Shown: piece after piece, positions 1 through 8,527 of the stretch
Layout of the letters: each line of letters starts with the position of its first letter
How positions within the stretch are numbered: the first letter of the stretch is position 1
Assembly (NCBI GenBank): GCA_904501885.1
Contig: CAJGCP010000012.1
Span: 1 to 59,039 of the forward strand
Source of the DNA: an uncultured Acetatifactor sp.
Lineage (GTDB): Bacteria; Bacillota; Clostridia; Lachnospirales; Lachnospiraceae
DNA: 59,039 bases
Direction: 5' to 3'
Made by a program: the position numbers and the translations under genes
Notes under the pieces: model-generated
Databases searched by the model: none
What the model was told of the DNA's origin: nothing
Seen by the model: the letters and a program-made list of their open reading frames with translations, nothing else

Positions 1-438
1 GAACAATTTTTCCGTATCGGAAAGCATCTTCAACCGCTTCGTGCATATCTTCGCGGGCAAGATTTGTCACAGCAACCTTACTTACACCGTTTTTCTGAGG
101 TTTATAACTCTCCCGGCAACAAATATTGGGTAGTCGAAGACGAAAACGGAACTATCTTAGGTGGTGCAGGCATCGGCTATCACACCGACGACATCTGCGA
201 ACTCCAGAAAATGTATTGTTTACCCATAGTGAGAGGTACCGGCGCATCCCACCAACTGATGCGACTGTGTCTGGATTATGCCAAAGACTACTATAAGATT
301 TGTTTCTTGGAAACCTTTCACAATATGCATGCAGCAATTAAGTTTTATGAGAAATTCGGATTCCAAAGGATAGACAAATCTCCTGTGGATACAGGCCACT
401 ACGGTTGCGATGTGCCGTATATACTGTACTTGCAGTAA
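1..438 (+). CDS. GNAT-family N-acetyltransferase (5' end cut off)
   Basis: Acetyl-CoA-dependent N-acetyltransferase of the GNAT fold; the acceptor is unknown. The frame is open from base 1, so the true start lies outside the window; a TTG at 64 is the first start-like codon but needs no special weight. The C-terminal part is typical of the family: a V-x-E-D-E-N-G-x-I-L-G-G strand pair, a pyrophosphate-binding stretch (VRGTGASHQLM, in place of RGxGxG) and the closing AIKFYEKFGFQ helix-strand. A hairpin follows at once, and the neighbour malQ converges on it. Family assignment is firm; substrate cannot be read from the sequence. Confidence 0.8.
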   Translation, partial: EQFFRIGKHLQPLRAYLRGQDLSQQPYLHRFSEVYNSPGNKYWVVEDENGTILGGAGIGYHTDDICELQKMYCLPIVRGTGASHQLMRLCLDYAKDYYKICFLETFHNMHAAIKFYEKFGFQRIDKSPVDTGHYGCDVPYILYLQ

Positions 439-440
439 TT

Positions 441-482
441 AAAAAAAGCGTTCAAGATGTTTATTACATCCTGAACGCTTTA
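441..482. terminator. Hairpin terminator between convergent GNAT gene and malQ
   Basis: A 16-bp stem with one G.T pair (arms about 446-460 and 466-481) and a short loop. On the minus strand it is followed by a run of T (bases 441-447), so it best fits the end of the malQ operon; it may also stop the GNAT transcript. Confidence 0.75.
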
Positions 483-535
483 CTATTTTAGATTATCTCA
501 ATATTTAGTTTTAAGCCCAATGCCTGTCGATTCTT

Positions 536-2032
536 TTATCTCTTATATAACCACATTTTCTCTCGAATGCGATCTGCCAATTCCCAGCTAAATGCTCCCG
601 GCCATGCTCTCCAGGTCCAGTTCCCCACGGTGGAAGGCGTGTTCATACGGCCTTCACTGCCAAGTCCCAGAAGGTCCTGCGCCTGCACAATGGCGGTATC
701 CGCCACAGTCGCCCACAGAGCGTCCATCATTGCCCAGTTCAGTTCTTCCCCTTCCGCAATCCGAAGATACCTTCTGGCATAATAAGTATCGGATGGATCG
801 GCCTCGTTGAACCATCCATTGATGGTATCGTTGTCATGGGTACCTGCATAGGCAATACAGTTCTTTACAAAATTGTGTGGCAAATATTCATTTCCGTTGG
901 CATCACGGCTATCAAAGGCAAACTCTAACACCTTCATGCCCGGGAAGCCACTATCCTTCAAAAGTTGGCGCACAGAGTCTGTCAGATGACCTAAATCCTC
1001 TGCAATGATTGGCTGTCTGCCAATTTTTTCCTCAATGGCGCGGAACAGCTTCATGCCGGGACCTTCTTTCCAACAACCGTTCTTGGCCGTAGCATCTCCA
1101 TAAGGGATGGCATAATATGCGTCAAATGCACGGAAATGGTCGATTCTCAAAGTGTCATATACATGGCACAAATACTGGATTCTTTCAATCCACCAAGCAT
1201 ATCCTGTGGTTTCCATATACTCCCAGTCATACAAAGGATTGCCCCATAACTGACCGTCTGCGGAAAATCCATCAGGAGGACAACCGGCTACCTCTTTGGG
1301 TACCTTATTCTCATCTAATTGAAATAATTCCGGATGAGCCCATGCATCCACACTGTCCAGGGATACATAAATGGGCAAATCACCAATCATCTGAACCCCC
1401 TTCTCATTGGCATATGTTTTCAGATGATACCACTGACGGAAGAAGAAAAATTGAACAACCTTCCAGAATAAGATATTTTCCTTATTTTCTGCTGTCGCCT
1501 GTGCGATTGCCGCCTCATCTCTATTGCGAAGTTCTGTTTTCCACATACTCCAAGGCGCGCCCTGATGTACATCTTTCAGCGCCATAAACAGTGCATAGTC
1601 TTCCAACCACGCGTTGTTTTCTTCGCAGAATCTATCATACTCCTCCCAGGGATTCTCACTATGCAGTTCCAAAAATCTGTCCACTGCTTTGTGTAATACG
1701 GGATATCTCTTAAAATACATCGCACCATAGTTTACATGGGTGGCATCCGACTCCCAATCTATATAGCAATAATCCTCTCTGTTTAACAACCCCCAATCAG
1801 ACAAAAAATCCAAATCGATGAAATACGGATTTCCTGCATAAGTGGAATAAGATTGGTACGGAGAATCACCATAGCTAGTAGGACAAATCGGTAACAGCTG
1901 CCAGAATTTCTGACCGGCCGCATGTAAAAAATCCACAAACTCGTAGGCCGCTCTACCCATGGTTCCAATACCATAAGGGGAAGCCAACGAGGAAATATGC
2001 ATTAAGACTCCACTTTTTCTCAAATTAAACAC
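536..2032 (-). CDS. malQ: 4-alpha-glucanotransferase (amylomaltase, GH77)
   Basis: Cytoplasmic enzyme that transfers alpha-1,4-glucan segments between maltodextrins and releases glucose, so imported maltodextrins can be used. The 498-aa product matches the GH77 length and shows the three catalytic regions: LRIDHFR (nucleophile Asp), AEDLG (acid/base Glu) and THDNDT (stabilising Asp). It is the last gene of the maltodextrin operon, 15 bases after the LacI-type regulator. The start is uncertain: GTG at 2032 sits only 1 base after AAAGGAG, while TTG at 2023 has normal spacing and would give an N-terminus of MRKSG. An in-frame stop lies just upstream, so nothing longer is possible. Confidence 0.95.
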   Translation of the reverse strand: MFNLRKSGVLMHISSLASPYGIGTMGRAAYEFVDFLHAAGQKFWQLLPICPTSYGDSPYQSYSTYAGNPYFIDLDFLSDWGLLNREDYCYIDWESDATHVNYGAMYFKRYPVLHKAVDRFLELHSENPWEEYDRFCEENNAWLEDYALFMALKDVHQGAPWSMWKTELRNRDEAAIAQATAENKENILFWKVVQFFFFRQWYHLKTYANEKGVQMIGDLPIYVSLDSVDAWAHPELFQLDENKVPKEVAGCPPDGFSADGQLWGNPLYDWEYMETTGYAWWIERIQYLCHVYDTLRIDHFRAFDAYYAIPYGDATAKNGCWKEGPGMKLFRAIEEKIGRQPIIAEDLGHLTDSVRQLLKDSGFPGMKVLEFAFDSRDANGNEYLPHNFVKNCIAYAGTHDNDTINGWFNEADPSDTYYARRYLRIAEGEELNWAMMDALWATVADTAIVQAQDLLGLGSEGRMNTPSTVGNWTWRAWPGAFSWELADRIREKMWLYKR

Positions 2033-2047
2033 ACTCCTTTACGCATG

Positions 2048-3058
2048 TTATTTCCGTATCTTAACGGTACTTTCTCCGACGATAAGTTCAAATGGTACGG
2101 TCATTCGAACCGCCGTTTTTTCTCTGCCTATTGCCTGCAAAAGCAGTGCAATACACATTTGAGCAATCTGTTCTCCCGGCTGACTGATTGTAGTCAGTTT
2201 GGGAACCATATACTGTCCCATTTCAATGCCATCATAGCCAATCACAGAAATATCCTCCGGCACACGATATCCCTTGTCTTTTGCGGCCCGGATTGCTCCG
2301 ATTGCGGTCACATCGGACATGGCAAATACCGCCGTCAGATCCTTTGACTTATTCAAAAGTTCCGTCATCGCATCATAGCCACCTTCCACCGTAAAATAGG
2401 AGTTGGCAAATTGAGTTTCAGCACAAAAGCCAATGCCGTGCTTTTCAAACGCTTCCAAGCATCCTTTATATCTGCTCTTGGCGGGATTGGAATGCTGCAT
2501 CTCACCGCCTAAAACTCCAATTTTCTCATGTCCAAGGGAAATCAAATATTCAATCGCACTAAATGCCGCCTGACAGTCATCCACTGCCACACTGGATAAA
2601 TTCTCAAACTCCATATCATCTGCAGAGTTTGTCACAAGCACACAGGGGATATCCACATGTGCAAACAATTCCCGGAAGTTTTCTTTATTGCTTCCCAAGA
2701 AAAGAATGCCCAATGGCGCACGTTCAATGCTCACCTGGATGGCCTGCTCCACCTCATGCTCATCCTCTGTAATGTAATATATTACGGAAGCATATCCACT
2801 CTCCTTGATCTGGCGCTGTAAGGTTTCCAGCAGTGCTGCGAACAACATATTCTTAGACCCTTTAACAATGATGGCAACGTCTTTATTACTATGTTGCTTC
2901 AGCAGTTTTGCAGCATTATTCAATCGGAAATGATACTTCTCTACCACTTCCAATATTCTTTTTCGTGCCTTTTCCGATACACCGGGGCTATTATTCAGTA
3001 CTCGGGATACAGTACCAACACCATATCCCGATTCCTTTGCAATGTCTTTGATGGTCAT
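2048..3058 (-). CDS. LacI-family transcriptional regulator of the maltodextrin operon
   Basis: Likely sugar-responsive repressor. The first 50 residues form the LacI helix-turn-helix (TIKDIAKESGYGVGTVSRVLNN, here split as TIKDIAKE and GTVSRVLNN) with the hinge-helix region, followed by a periplasmic-binding-protein-like effector domain (GSKNMLFAALL to IGYDGIEM). Length 336 aa is normal. It lies 3 bases after the malG-like stop and 15 bases before malQ, so it is made from the operon it probably controls. A good LacI-type operator sits at 6254-6267 in the operon promoter. MalR-like function is inferred from context. Confidence 0.9.
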   Translation of the reverse strand: MTIKDIAKESGYGVGTVSRVLNNSPGVSEKARKRILEVVEKYHFRLNNAAKLLKQHSNKDVAIIVKGSKNMLFAALLETLQRQIKESGYASVIYYITEDEHEVEQAIQVSIERAPLGILFLGSNKENFRELFAHVDIPCVLVTNSADDMEFENLSSVAVDDCQAAFSAIEYLISLGHEKIGVLGGEMQHSNPAKSRYKGCLEAFEKHGIGFCAETQFANSYFTVEGGYDAMTELLNKSKDLTAVFAMSDVTAIGAIRAAKDKGYRVPEDISVIGYDGIEMGQYMVPKLTTISQPGEQIAQMCIALLLQAIGREKTAVRMTVPFELIVGESTVKIRK

Positions 3059-3061
3059 CCT

Positions 3062-3907
3062 TTATCCTTTGACAGCTCCTGCTGCAACACCCTTAATAAT
3101 ATATTTCTGGCAGAACAAATACACGATAATCACCGGCAAAATACTCAGCATAATAATCGCCATGGTGGCACCCAAATCCACAGTACCATAACTACCCTTC
3201 AAATACTGCACCAGAATGGGAATGGTCATATACTCTGTTCTGTCAAGCACCAGGTAAGGAAGCAAATAATCGTTCCATACCCACATTACCTCCAATACGC
3301 CAACGGAAATCATAATGGATTTCAACATCGGAAATACCACTCTGAAAAAGGTTGCGAAGGGATTACAGCCATCGATGGCAGCCGCCTCTTCGATACCGAT
3401 AGGAATGCTCTTAATAAATCCGGTAAACATAAACACCGCAAGACCTGCGCCAAATCCCAAGTAGATAACCGGAATGGTCCAAGGCGTGTTCAATTTCAGT
3501 CTGTCAGCCGTCATGGACAGGGTAAACATAACCATCTGAAAGGGTACGATCATGGAGAACACACAGAGGAAATACAACCCCTTTGACAATACATCATTTA
3601 CACGAATGATGTACCATGCTGCCATGGAAGTACATACCAAAATCAGTGCAGTTGACAATACCGTAATCATCAGGCTGTAAAGTGCTGCCATAAAGAACGG
3701 ATAGTTACCAAAGGTCATACCTTTGATATAATTCGCAAAGCCCATATAACTTTCTGCGTTTGGCAATGCGAAGGGATCCATATTTACGAAGGAGTTCTCT
3801 TTAAACGAGTTAATCAGAACTGCTACAATGGGAAGGATATACACCACGCTGATCAGAGTGAAAATCACTGTCAGGAGTTTGCTTCCAAAACTTCTCTTCA
3901 CTTTCAT
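3062..3907 (-). CDS. Carbohydrate ABC transporter permease, MalG type
   Basis: Inner-membrane half of a maltodextrin-type ABC importer. The 281-aa protein has about six membrane spans and the ATPase-contact loop EEAAAIDGCNPFATF (EAA motif) near residue 195, the MalG length and topology. The ATG overlaps the stop codon of the MalF-like gene by one base (TAATG), showing translational coupling. No ATP-binding subunit is encoded nearby, so a shared MsmX-type ATPase encoded elsewhere must drive it. Maltodextrin specificity is inferred from the malQ neighbour. Confidence 0.9.
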   Translation of the reverse strand: MKVKRSFGSKLLTVIFTLISVVYILPIVAVLINSFKENSFVNMDPFALPNAESYMGFANYIKGMTFGNYPFFMAALYSLMITVLSTALILVCTSMAAWYIIRVNDVLSKGLYFLCVFSMIVPFQMVMFTLSMTADRLKLNTPWTIPVIYLGFGAGLAVFMFTGFIKSIPIGIEEAAAIDGCNPFATFFRVVFPMLKSIMISVGVLEVMWVWNDYLLPYLVLDRTEYMTIPILVQYLKGSYGTVDLGATMAIIMLSILPVIIVYLFCQKYIIKGVAAGAVKG

Positions 3908-4824
3908 TATGACTGCACCTCCTTCTCACGTGTAAATTTCAACTGCAACAAGGATAATGCTGCAACCAGCAGGAAGAAAATCACAGATTTGGCCTGAGCC
4001 ACACCACGGCTGTTGGCACCTGTGTAGAAGGTGTTAAAGATATTCAATGCCAACATTTCTGTGGTATTCACCATCGTGCCGTCGGGCTGGAATGCCACCG
4101 GCATACCTCCTGTCAATGCCAGATTCTGGTCGAACAGTTTGAAGGAGTTGGTCATGGTCAGGAAAATACAAATCGTGAAAGAAGACATTACATTTGGAAT
4201 GGTAATTCTGAATAATGTCTGTACCTTATTTGCGCCATCTATCTTTGCCGCTTCCATAATATCCTCTGAGACACTCTGGATGCCGGCAATGTAAATAATC
4301 ATCATATAACCAACCTGTTGCCAGCACATCAAAATGAGCAGACCCCAGAAGCCATATTCTGTTTTAGCCAAAAGGAAAGTTCCATATTTACGTAAAATTC
4401 CATCAAAAATCATGGACCAAATATAACCCAGCACGATACCACCAATCAGGTTAGGCATAAAGAACACGGTACGGAACATATTTGCCCCCTTGATATTCTG
4501 GGTTAAAAAATAAGCAACGGAAAACGCAACCACATTAATCACCACGATGGATACGATGGCAAAGGCTGCAGTATAGAAAAAGGAATACAAGAATCCCGAA
4601 TCACGGAACACTCTCGCATAATTATCAAATGCCACAAATTTCGCATTCTGAGGAATGGTAAACTTGCAAAAAGACAAGTAAATACCTTGCACAAAAGGCC
4701 AAATAAACCCGATGCAGAATGCGATAAACGTAGGAAGTACAAACAGAGGAAAACATCTCTGGATCGGTCTGGAAATCAATTTGCTATTCACAACAGCCGC
4801 ACTATTTCTTTTCTTTTTACTCAT
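3907..4824 (-). CDS. Carbohydrate ABC transporter permease, MalF type
   Basis: Partner permease of the same importer, 305 aa with six predicted membrane spans and the EAA loop EDIMEAAKIDGANKVQT near residue 205. It has the short form without the large periplasmic loop of enterobacterial MalF. I start it at ATG 4824, six bases after an AGGTG ribosome site; the frame also has a GTG at 4833, but that codon overlaps the ribosome site. It is separated from the upstream binding-protein gene by a strong hairpin, so it is probably made in smaller amounts. Confidence 0.9.
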   Translation of the reverse strand: MSKKKRNSAAVVNSKLISRPIQRCFPLFVLPTFIAFCIGFIWPFVQGIYLSFCKFTIPQNAKFVAFDNYARVFRDSGFLYSFFYTAAFAIVSIVVINVVAFSVAYFLTQNIKGANMFRTVFFMPNLIGGIVLGYIWSMIFDGILRKYGTFLLAKTEYGFWGLLILMCWQQVGYMMIIYIAGIQSVSEDIMEAAKIDGANKVQTLFRITIPNVMSSFTICIFLTMTNSFKLFDQNLALTGGMPVAFQPDGTMVNTTEMLALNIFNTFYTGANSRGVAQAKSVIFFLLVAALSLLQLKFTREKEVQS

Positions 4825-4862
4825 GATTTTCACCTAATACATTTGTTTTTTTGTAGACAAAA

Positions 4863-4889
4863 TGGGGAGTGGTAAAATACCGCTCCCCA
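4863..4889 (-). terminator. Attenuating hairpin between binding protein and permeases
   Basis: A 12-bp stem (arms 4863-4874 and 4878-4889, one G.T pair) with a 3-base loop, followed on the minus strand by TTTT. It lies inside an operon, directly after the solute-binding protein, so it probably allows partial readthrough and protects the upstream message end. Confidence 0.75.
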
Positions 4890-4902
4890 CTTAAAAATCT
4901 AA

Positions 4903-6222
4903 TTACTGATTCTGATACTGAGTAGCCCAACCATTTACATATGCGGTCACTACATCATCCCAGCTTCCGCCGTTTGCGGAATACTGCTGCAATGCAGAAA
5001 CGATACCGGTTCTCCATGCGTCTACGTTAGGAGTATAGTTGAATGCCCAAGTAACAACATACTTGCCATCAGCGATAAGGTCGTTAGCTGCAGTGAAGAA
5101 TACATTCTCAGAAGCCTTAGCTGCCTTGAAAGGAATAGGTCCAAACTGCTCTGCCATCATCTGAGTACCTGCTTCGGAGGTTACAACCCACTTCATGAAG
5201 TCCAAAGTAGCCTTCTGGTCTGCTTCGGAAGCCTGGCTGTTTACTGCCCAGCAGTTCTCGGTACCGCAGCAAAGTGCTGCATTCTCTTCGCCTTCTACAC
5301 CACAGTAGATAGGAAGCATGGTCAAATCGTCTTTGTTCATCAGGAAGCCCTTGGTCTCATCAGTTACAAGGTTTGCGTACTCCCAAGTACCATTCTGGAA
5401 GAATACTGCTTCACCCTTACCGAATTCAGCTTCGGACTGGTCACCGGTTGCAGTAGCAAGAGCTGCTACGTCAACAGTAGAGTTGTTGATATACAAATCC
5501 CAGATAGCCTTGAAGTTGTCAAGGTAAGCACCTGTTACTTCTGCAGGCTGAGAGGTTACATTGTTATCACGGAACTCATAGTACATAGGCATGTTAGCCA
5601 AGTGACCGGAGAATCTCCAAGAAGAAGATCCGTCAAGACCTGCAGAAGAGAAAGCGGAGAATCCCAACTCATCTTTTCTTGCGGTGATGTCTTCAGCAAC
5701 AGCCTTTAAGGATGCGAAATCCTTGATATCCTCTACAGAATATCCTGCCTCTGCCAACAGAGCCTTATTGGTGATAAGACCAAAAGCTTCGTAGCAGTAA
5801 CCGATAGCATAAGTACCACCATCTTCACCCTTGATATTGAAATCTTCGGTAGTCATCTCGTTGAATACTTCGGTACCGGTCAAATCCAAGCAGTAATCCT
5901 GCCATGTAGCCAATGCGTTCTGGTTACCAACCTGGAACATTGTAGGTGCGCTGGACTTAGCCATCTCAGTGGTCAATGTGGTCTCGTACTCGCCGCTTGC
6001 TGCGGTAACAACCTTAACCTCTACACCTGTTTCTTCTGTGTACTGTTTTGCAAGTGCCTGCCATGCAGCATCTGCTTCGGGCTTAAAGTTCAAATAATAA
6101 ACCTTTCCAACCTCAGCATTTGCCTGCTCACTACCTGCAGGAGCCTCTTCCTTACCACAGCCGGTTGCCATAGCGCAAACCATAACTGCAGAAAGTAAAA
6201 GTGCCAATAATTTCTTTCCCAT
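4903..6222 (-). CDS. Extracellular solute-binding lipoprotein, MalE-like (family 1)
   Basis: Cell-surface lipoprotein that captures the sugar for the MalF/MalG-type importer. The 439-aa product begins with a lipoprotein signal (MGKKLLALLLSAVMVC..) with the lipid-carrying Cys in ATGCG near residue 21, and continues with a family 1 binding fold. The open frame extends to 6309, but that longer start would lie on the -35 box; ATG 6222 has a clear AGGAGG upstream. First gene of the operon, with promoter and operator immediately upstream. Maltodextrin as ligand is inferred from malQ in the operon. Confidence 0.92.
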   Translation of the reverse strand: MGKKLLALLLSAVMVCAMATGCGKEEAPAGSEQANAEVGKVYYLNFKPEADAAWQALAKQYTEETGVEVKVVTAASGEYETTLTTEMAKSSAPTMFQVGNQNALATWQDYCLDLTGTEVFNEMTTEDFNIKGEDGGTYAIGYCYEAFGLITNKALLAEAGYSVEDIKDFASLKAVAEDITARKDELGFSAFSSAGLDGSSSWRFSGHLANMPMYYEFRDNNVTSQPAEVTGAYLDNFKAIWDLYINNSTVDVAALATATGDQSEAEFGKGEAVFFQNGTWEYANLVTDETKGFLMNKDDLTMLPIYCGVEGEENAALCCGTENCWAVNSQASEADQKATLDFMKWVVTSEAGTQMMAEQFGPIPFKAAKASENVFFTAANDLIADGKYVVTWAFNYTPNVDAWRTGIVSALQQYSANGGSWDDVVTAYVNGWATQYQNQ

Positions 6223-6253
6223 ATTTAGTTTCCTCCTATAGAAATTTGCTTTT

Positions 6254-6267
6254 TGGAAACGATTCCA
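6254..6267. promoter_or_regulatory. LacI-family operator of the maltodextrin operon
   Basis: TGGAAACGATTCCA is an almost perfect palindrome around a central CG, the hallmark of LacI-family (and cre-like) operators. It lies 14 bases after the -10 box, covering the start of the transcript. The LacI-type gene at 2048-3058 is the obvious candidate binder; CcpA is an alternative. Confidence 0.75.
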
Positions 6268-6280
6268 TTTCCTACATCTA

Positions 6281-6309
6281 ATAATATATCTAAATATATT
6301 ATTGTGCAA
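6281..6309 (-). promoter_or_regulatory. Promoter of the maltodextrin operon
   Basis: Read on the minus strand: -35 TTGCAC, 17-base spacer, -10 TATTAT, with the operator following directly. Distance to the binding-protein ATG is about 58 bases. Confidence 0.75.
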
Positions 6310-6418
6310 GATGTTTTTTGAATATCATAACCAATTTGTATAAATTTTATAATCAAACATCCATTTTTTTGTGTATTTTGCCATACAGTTACCTCCCCTT
6401 ACTCTCCTACAAACCAAC

Positions 6419-6457
6419 AAAAAAAGACATTCCCGAAACTATCTTCGGAAATGTCTT
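6419..6457 (-). terminator. Terminator of the TRAP transporter genes
   Basis: A 14-bp stem (6424-6437 with 6444-6457, one mismatch/wobble) followed on the minus strand by TTTTT. It separates the TRAP genes from the maltodextrin promoter. Confidence 0.8.
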
Positions 6458-6474
6458 TATCTTTTGTTATGAAA

Positions 6475-8424
6475 TCATCCATTGCATATACTCTGCCTCT
6501 TGGTGATAAACTGCACCGCTGCGACTGCACCAACCAAACCTACTCCCACAAGGTCTGTCACAATACCGGGATATATCAACGCAAGACCACCTGCCAGACA
6601 AATGACACGCTGCCATACCGGCATATGGTGGATGAGCCAGCCTTCTAAGGAAGCTGACACTGCAAAAATACCAACGATAGAAGTGATACAAATCAAAACC
6701 ACCTCTCCTGCTCCGGATGTGTTGATAAAGAGCATTGCAGGATTCAATGCAAATACATAAGGCACGATAAATGCGCCAATCGCCAGTTTTGTCGCCGTTA
6801 TGGCTGTCTTCATAGGGTTTGCTTGGGCAATTGCCGCACCCGCGTATGCCGCCAACGCAACAGGAGGAGTCAAATCCGCCACAATACCGAAGTAAAATAC
6901 GAAGAAGTGTGCGGCTAACTGGGGCACTCCCATTCTTACCAGAATCGGTGCACAGGTAGCTGCCATAATACAATAATTTGCTGTGGTTGGAACACCCATT
7001 CCCAGCACAATACAGCAAAGCATAGTTAAGAACAGTGCAATGATGACACGGTTCCCCGCCAAAGCAACAATACCATTAATCATCACATTTGCAAGACCGG
7101 TCATAGTCAAGGTACCTGCAATGATACCTGCCACACCACAAGCTGCCGCCACGGTAATCATACCCTTACCGCCTGCCGCCAATGCCTCAAAAAGACGTTT
7201 CGGGGTCATCCGGGTTTCCTTATTAAACATACTAACCACAATGGCTGCCACAATAGCCAATGCCGCCGCATACTGAATGGACTTCTGACTGGTGCCAACC
7301 AGATAAATCAAAAGAGCCAACGGAAGCAACAGATACAACTGCTTCAACAAGGGTTTCAAACGGGGCAACTCTTCTCTGGTCAATCCGCGCAACCCTTCCT
7401 TCTTTGCCTCTAAATGAACCGTGATAAATACCCCTGCAAAGTAAAGCACAGCCGGCAAAATCGCACGTACCACAATGTTGCTGTATGGTACACCCACATA
7501 GTCCGCCATCAAAAATGCTGCCGCGCCCATAATCGGGGGCATAATCTGTCCTCCTGTGGAAGCTGCCGCTTCTGCAGCTGCCGCAAATTCAGGCTTATAT
7601 CCGGTCTTCTTCATCAAAGGAATGGTCACAGAGCCGGAACCAACCGTATTGGCAACAGAAGAACCGGAAACCGTTCCCTCCAACGCACTTGCCACAACTG
7701 CAACCTTTGCAGGTCCGCCGGAAAATCCACCCACAATCGAATTGGAAATCTTGATAAAGAAATCAGCAATTCCGGTACGCTCCAAAAAGGCACCGAAAAT
7801 AATAAACACAACAATAAATTTGGAACAAACATTGATGGGCGTAGAAAGAATACCTTCTTTTCCGTAAAACAGATAGCGGACAGAATAATTCAACTTACCC
7901 CACATACTGGGATTGCTCAAGCCCCAACCCAATGCATATACAATAAAACAGCTTGCCACGATAAGAATTGGAAGACCCACACTACGGCGACACACTTCCA
8001 TCAAAGAAAGGATGCCCACAATACCGATGACAATCTGATACCATTCGAAGATACTACCCTGCTGTATGATGCCACGGGCATTGAATGCAAAGTACAAAAA
8101 TGCTCCCGTGCCACAAATCATCAACAATACATCATACCAAGGGATATAATTCACTCTTTGGTGTCCCTTTCTTGCCGGGAATACCAAATAGCCCATGAAC
8201 ACGATAAAAGCCACAAATGTAGTCAATCGAAGTTCCTCTAACCAGGTGGCAAACAAAGTCACATAAATACAGAACAATGAAAATATGGCAAGCACCGCAT
8301 TCACTGCTATCTGTGCTTTACCCTCCCAGATTCTCACATTGGATTCCTGGTCATATTTTTTCATCACCGCATCCAGATCCATGGGCTCCTGTATTTGAGG
8401 TTGTTTTTTCTTAAAAAAAGCCAT
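6475..8424 (-). CDS. TRAP transporter fused permease (4TM/12TM), TAXI type
   Basis: Secondary, ion-driven importer for a small, usually carboxylated, compound. The 649-aa protein fuses the small DctQ-like four-helix part (roughly residues 35-170) to the large DctM-like part (about 180-640), as is normal with TAXI binding proteins. Visible DctM signatures include SGSSVANTVGSGSVTIPLM and MGAAAFLMADY. ATG 8424 has AGGAG seven bases upstream; the longer frame start lies across that ribosome site. It follows the TAXI binding protein gene after a hairpin, and the pair lies downstream of a glycyl radical enzyme and its activase, so its cargo may be that enzyme's substrate. Confidence 0.93.
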   Translation of the reverse strand: MAFFKKKQPQIQEPMDLDAVMKKYDQESNVRIWEGKAQIAVNAVLAIFSLFCIYVTLFATWLEELRLTTFVAFIVFMGYLVFPARKGHQRVNYIPWYDVLLMICGTGAFLYFAFNARGIIQQGSIFEWYQIVIGIVGILSLMEVCRRSVGLPILIVASCFIVYALGWGLSNPSMWGKLNYSVRYLFYGKEGILSTPINVCSKFIVVFIIFGAFLERTGIADFFIKISNSIVGGFSGGPAKVAVVASALEGTVSGSSVANTVGSGSVTIPLMKKTGYKPEFAAAAEAAASTGGQIMPPIMGAAAFLMADYVGVPYSNIVVRAILPAVLYFAGVFITVHLEAKKEGLRGLTREELPRLKPLLKQLYLLLPLALLIYLVGTSQKSIQYAAALAIVAAIVVSMFNKETRMTPKRLFEALAAGGKGMITVAAACGVAGIIAGTLTMTGLANVMINGIVALAGNRVIIALFLTMLCCIVLGMGVPTTANYCIMAATCAPILVRMGVPQLAAHFFVFYFGIVADLTPPVALAAYAGAAIAQANPMKTAITATKLAIGAFIVPYVFALNPAMLFINTSGAGEVVLICITSIVGIFAVSASLEGWLIHHMPVWQRVICLAGGLALIYPGIVTDLVGVGLVGAVAAVQFITKRQSICNG

Positions 8425-8440
8425 ATACTCACTCCTACAC

Positions 8441-8475
8441 AAAAATATGGCTGCGACGCTTTTTACATCGCAGCC
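8441..8475 (-). terminator. Hairpin between TAXI binding protein and TRAP permease
   Basis: Perfect 8-bp GC-rich stem (8449-8456 with 8468-8475), followed on the minus strand by ATATTTTT. Same position in the transcription unit as the hairpins after the two ABC binding proteins, so partial termination is likely. Confidence 0.65.
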
Positions 8476-8527
8476 GTAATTTAAAACTGCTAAAAAGAAC
8501 TCTATTTTGCTGCTATTGTAACCGTAA

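Noticed and set aside
7414..8241. 275-codon open frame on the plus strand
   Set aside because: Antisense of the TRAP permease; its Arg/His/Cys-rich composition is what antisense of membrane spans gives.
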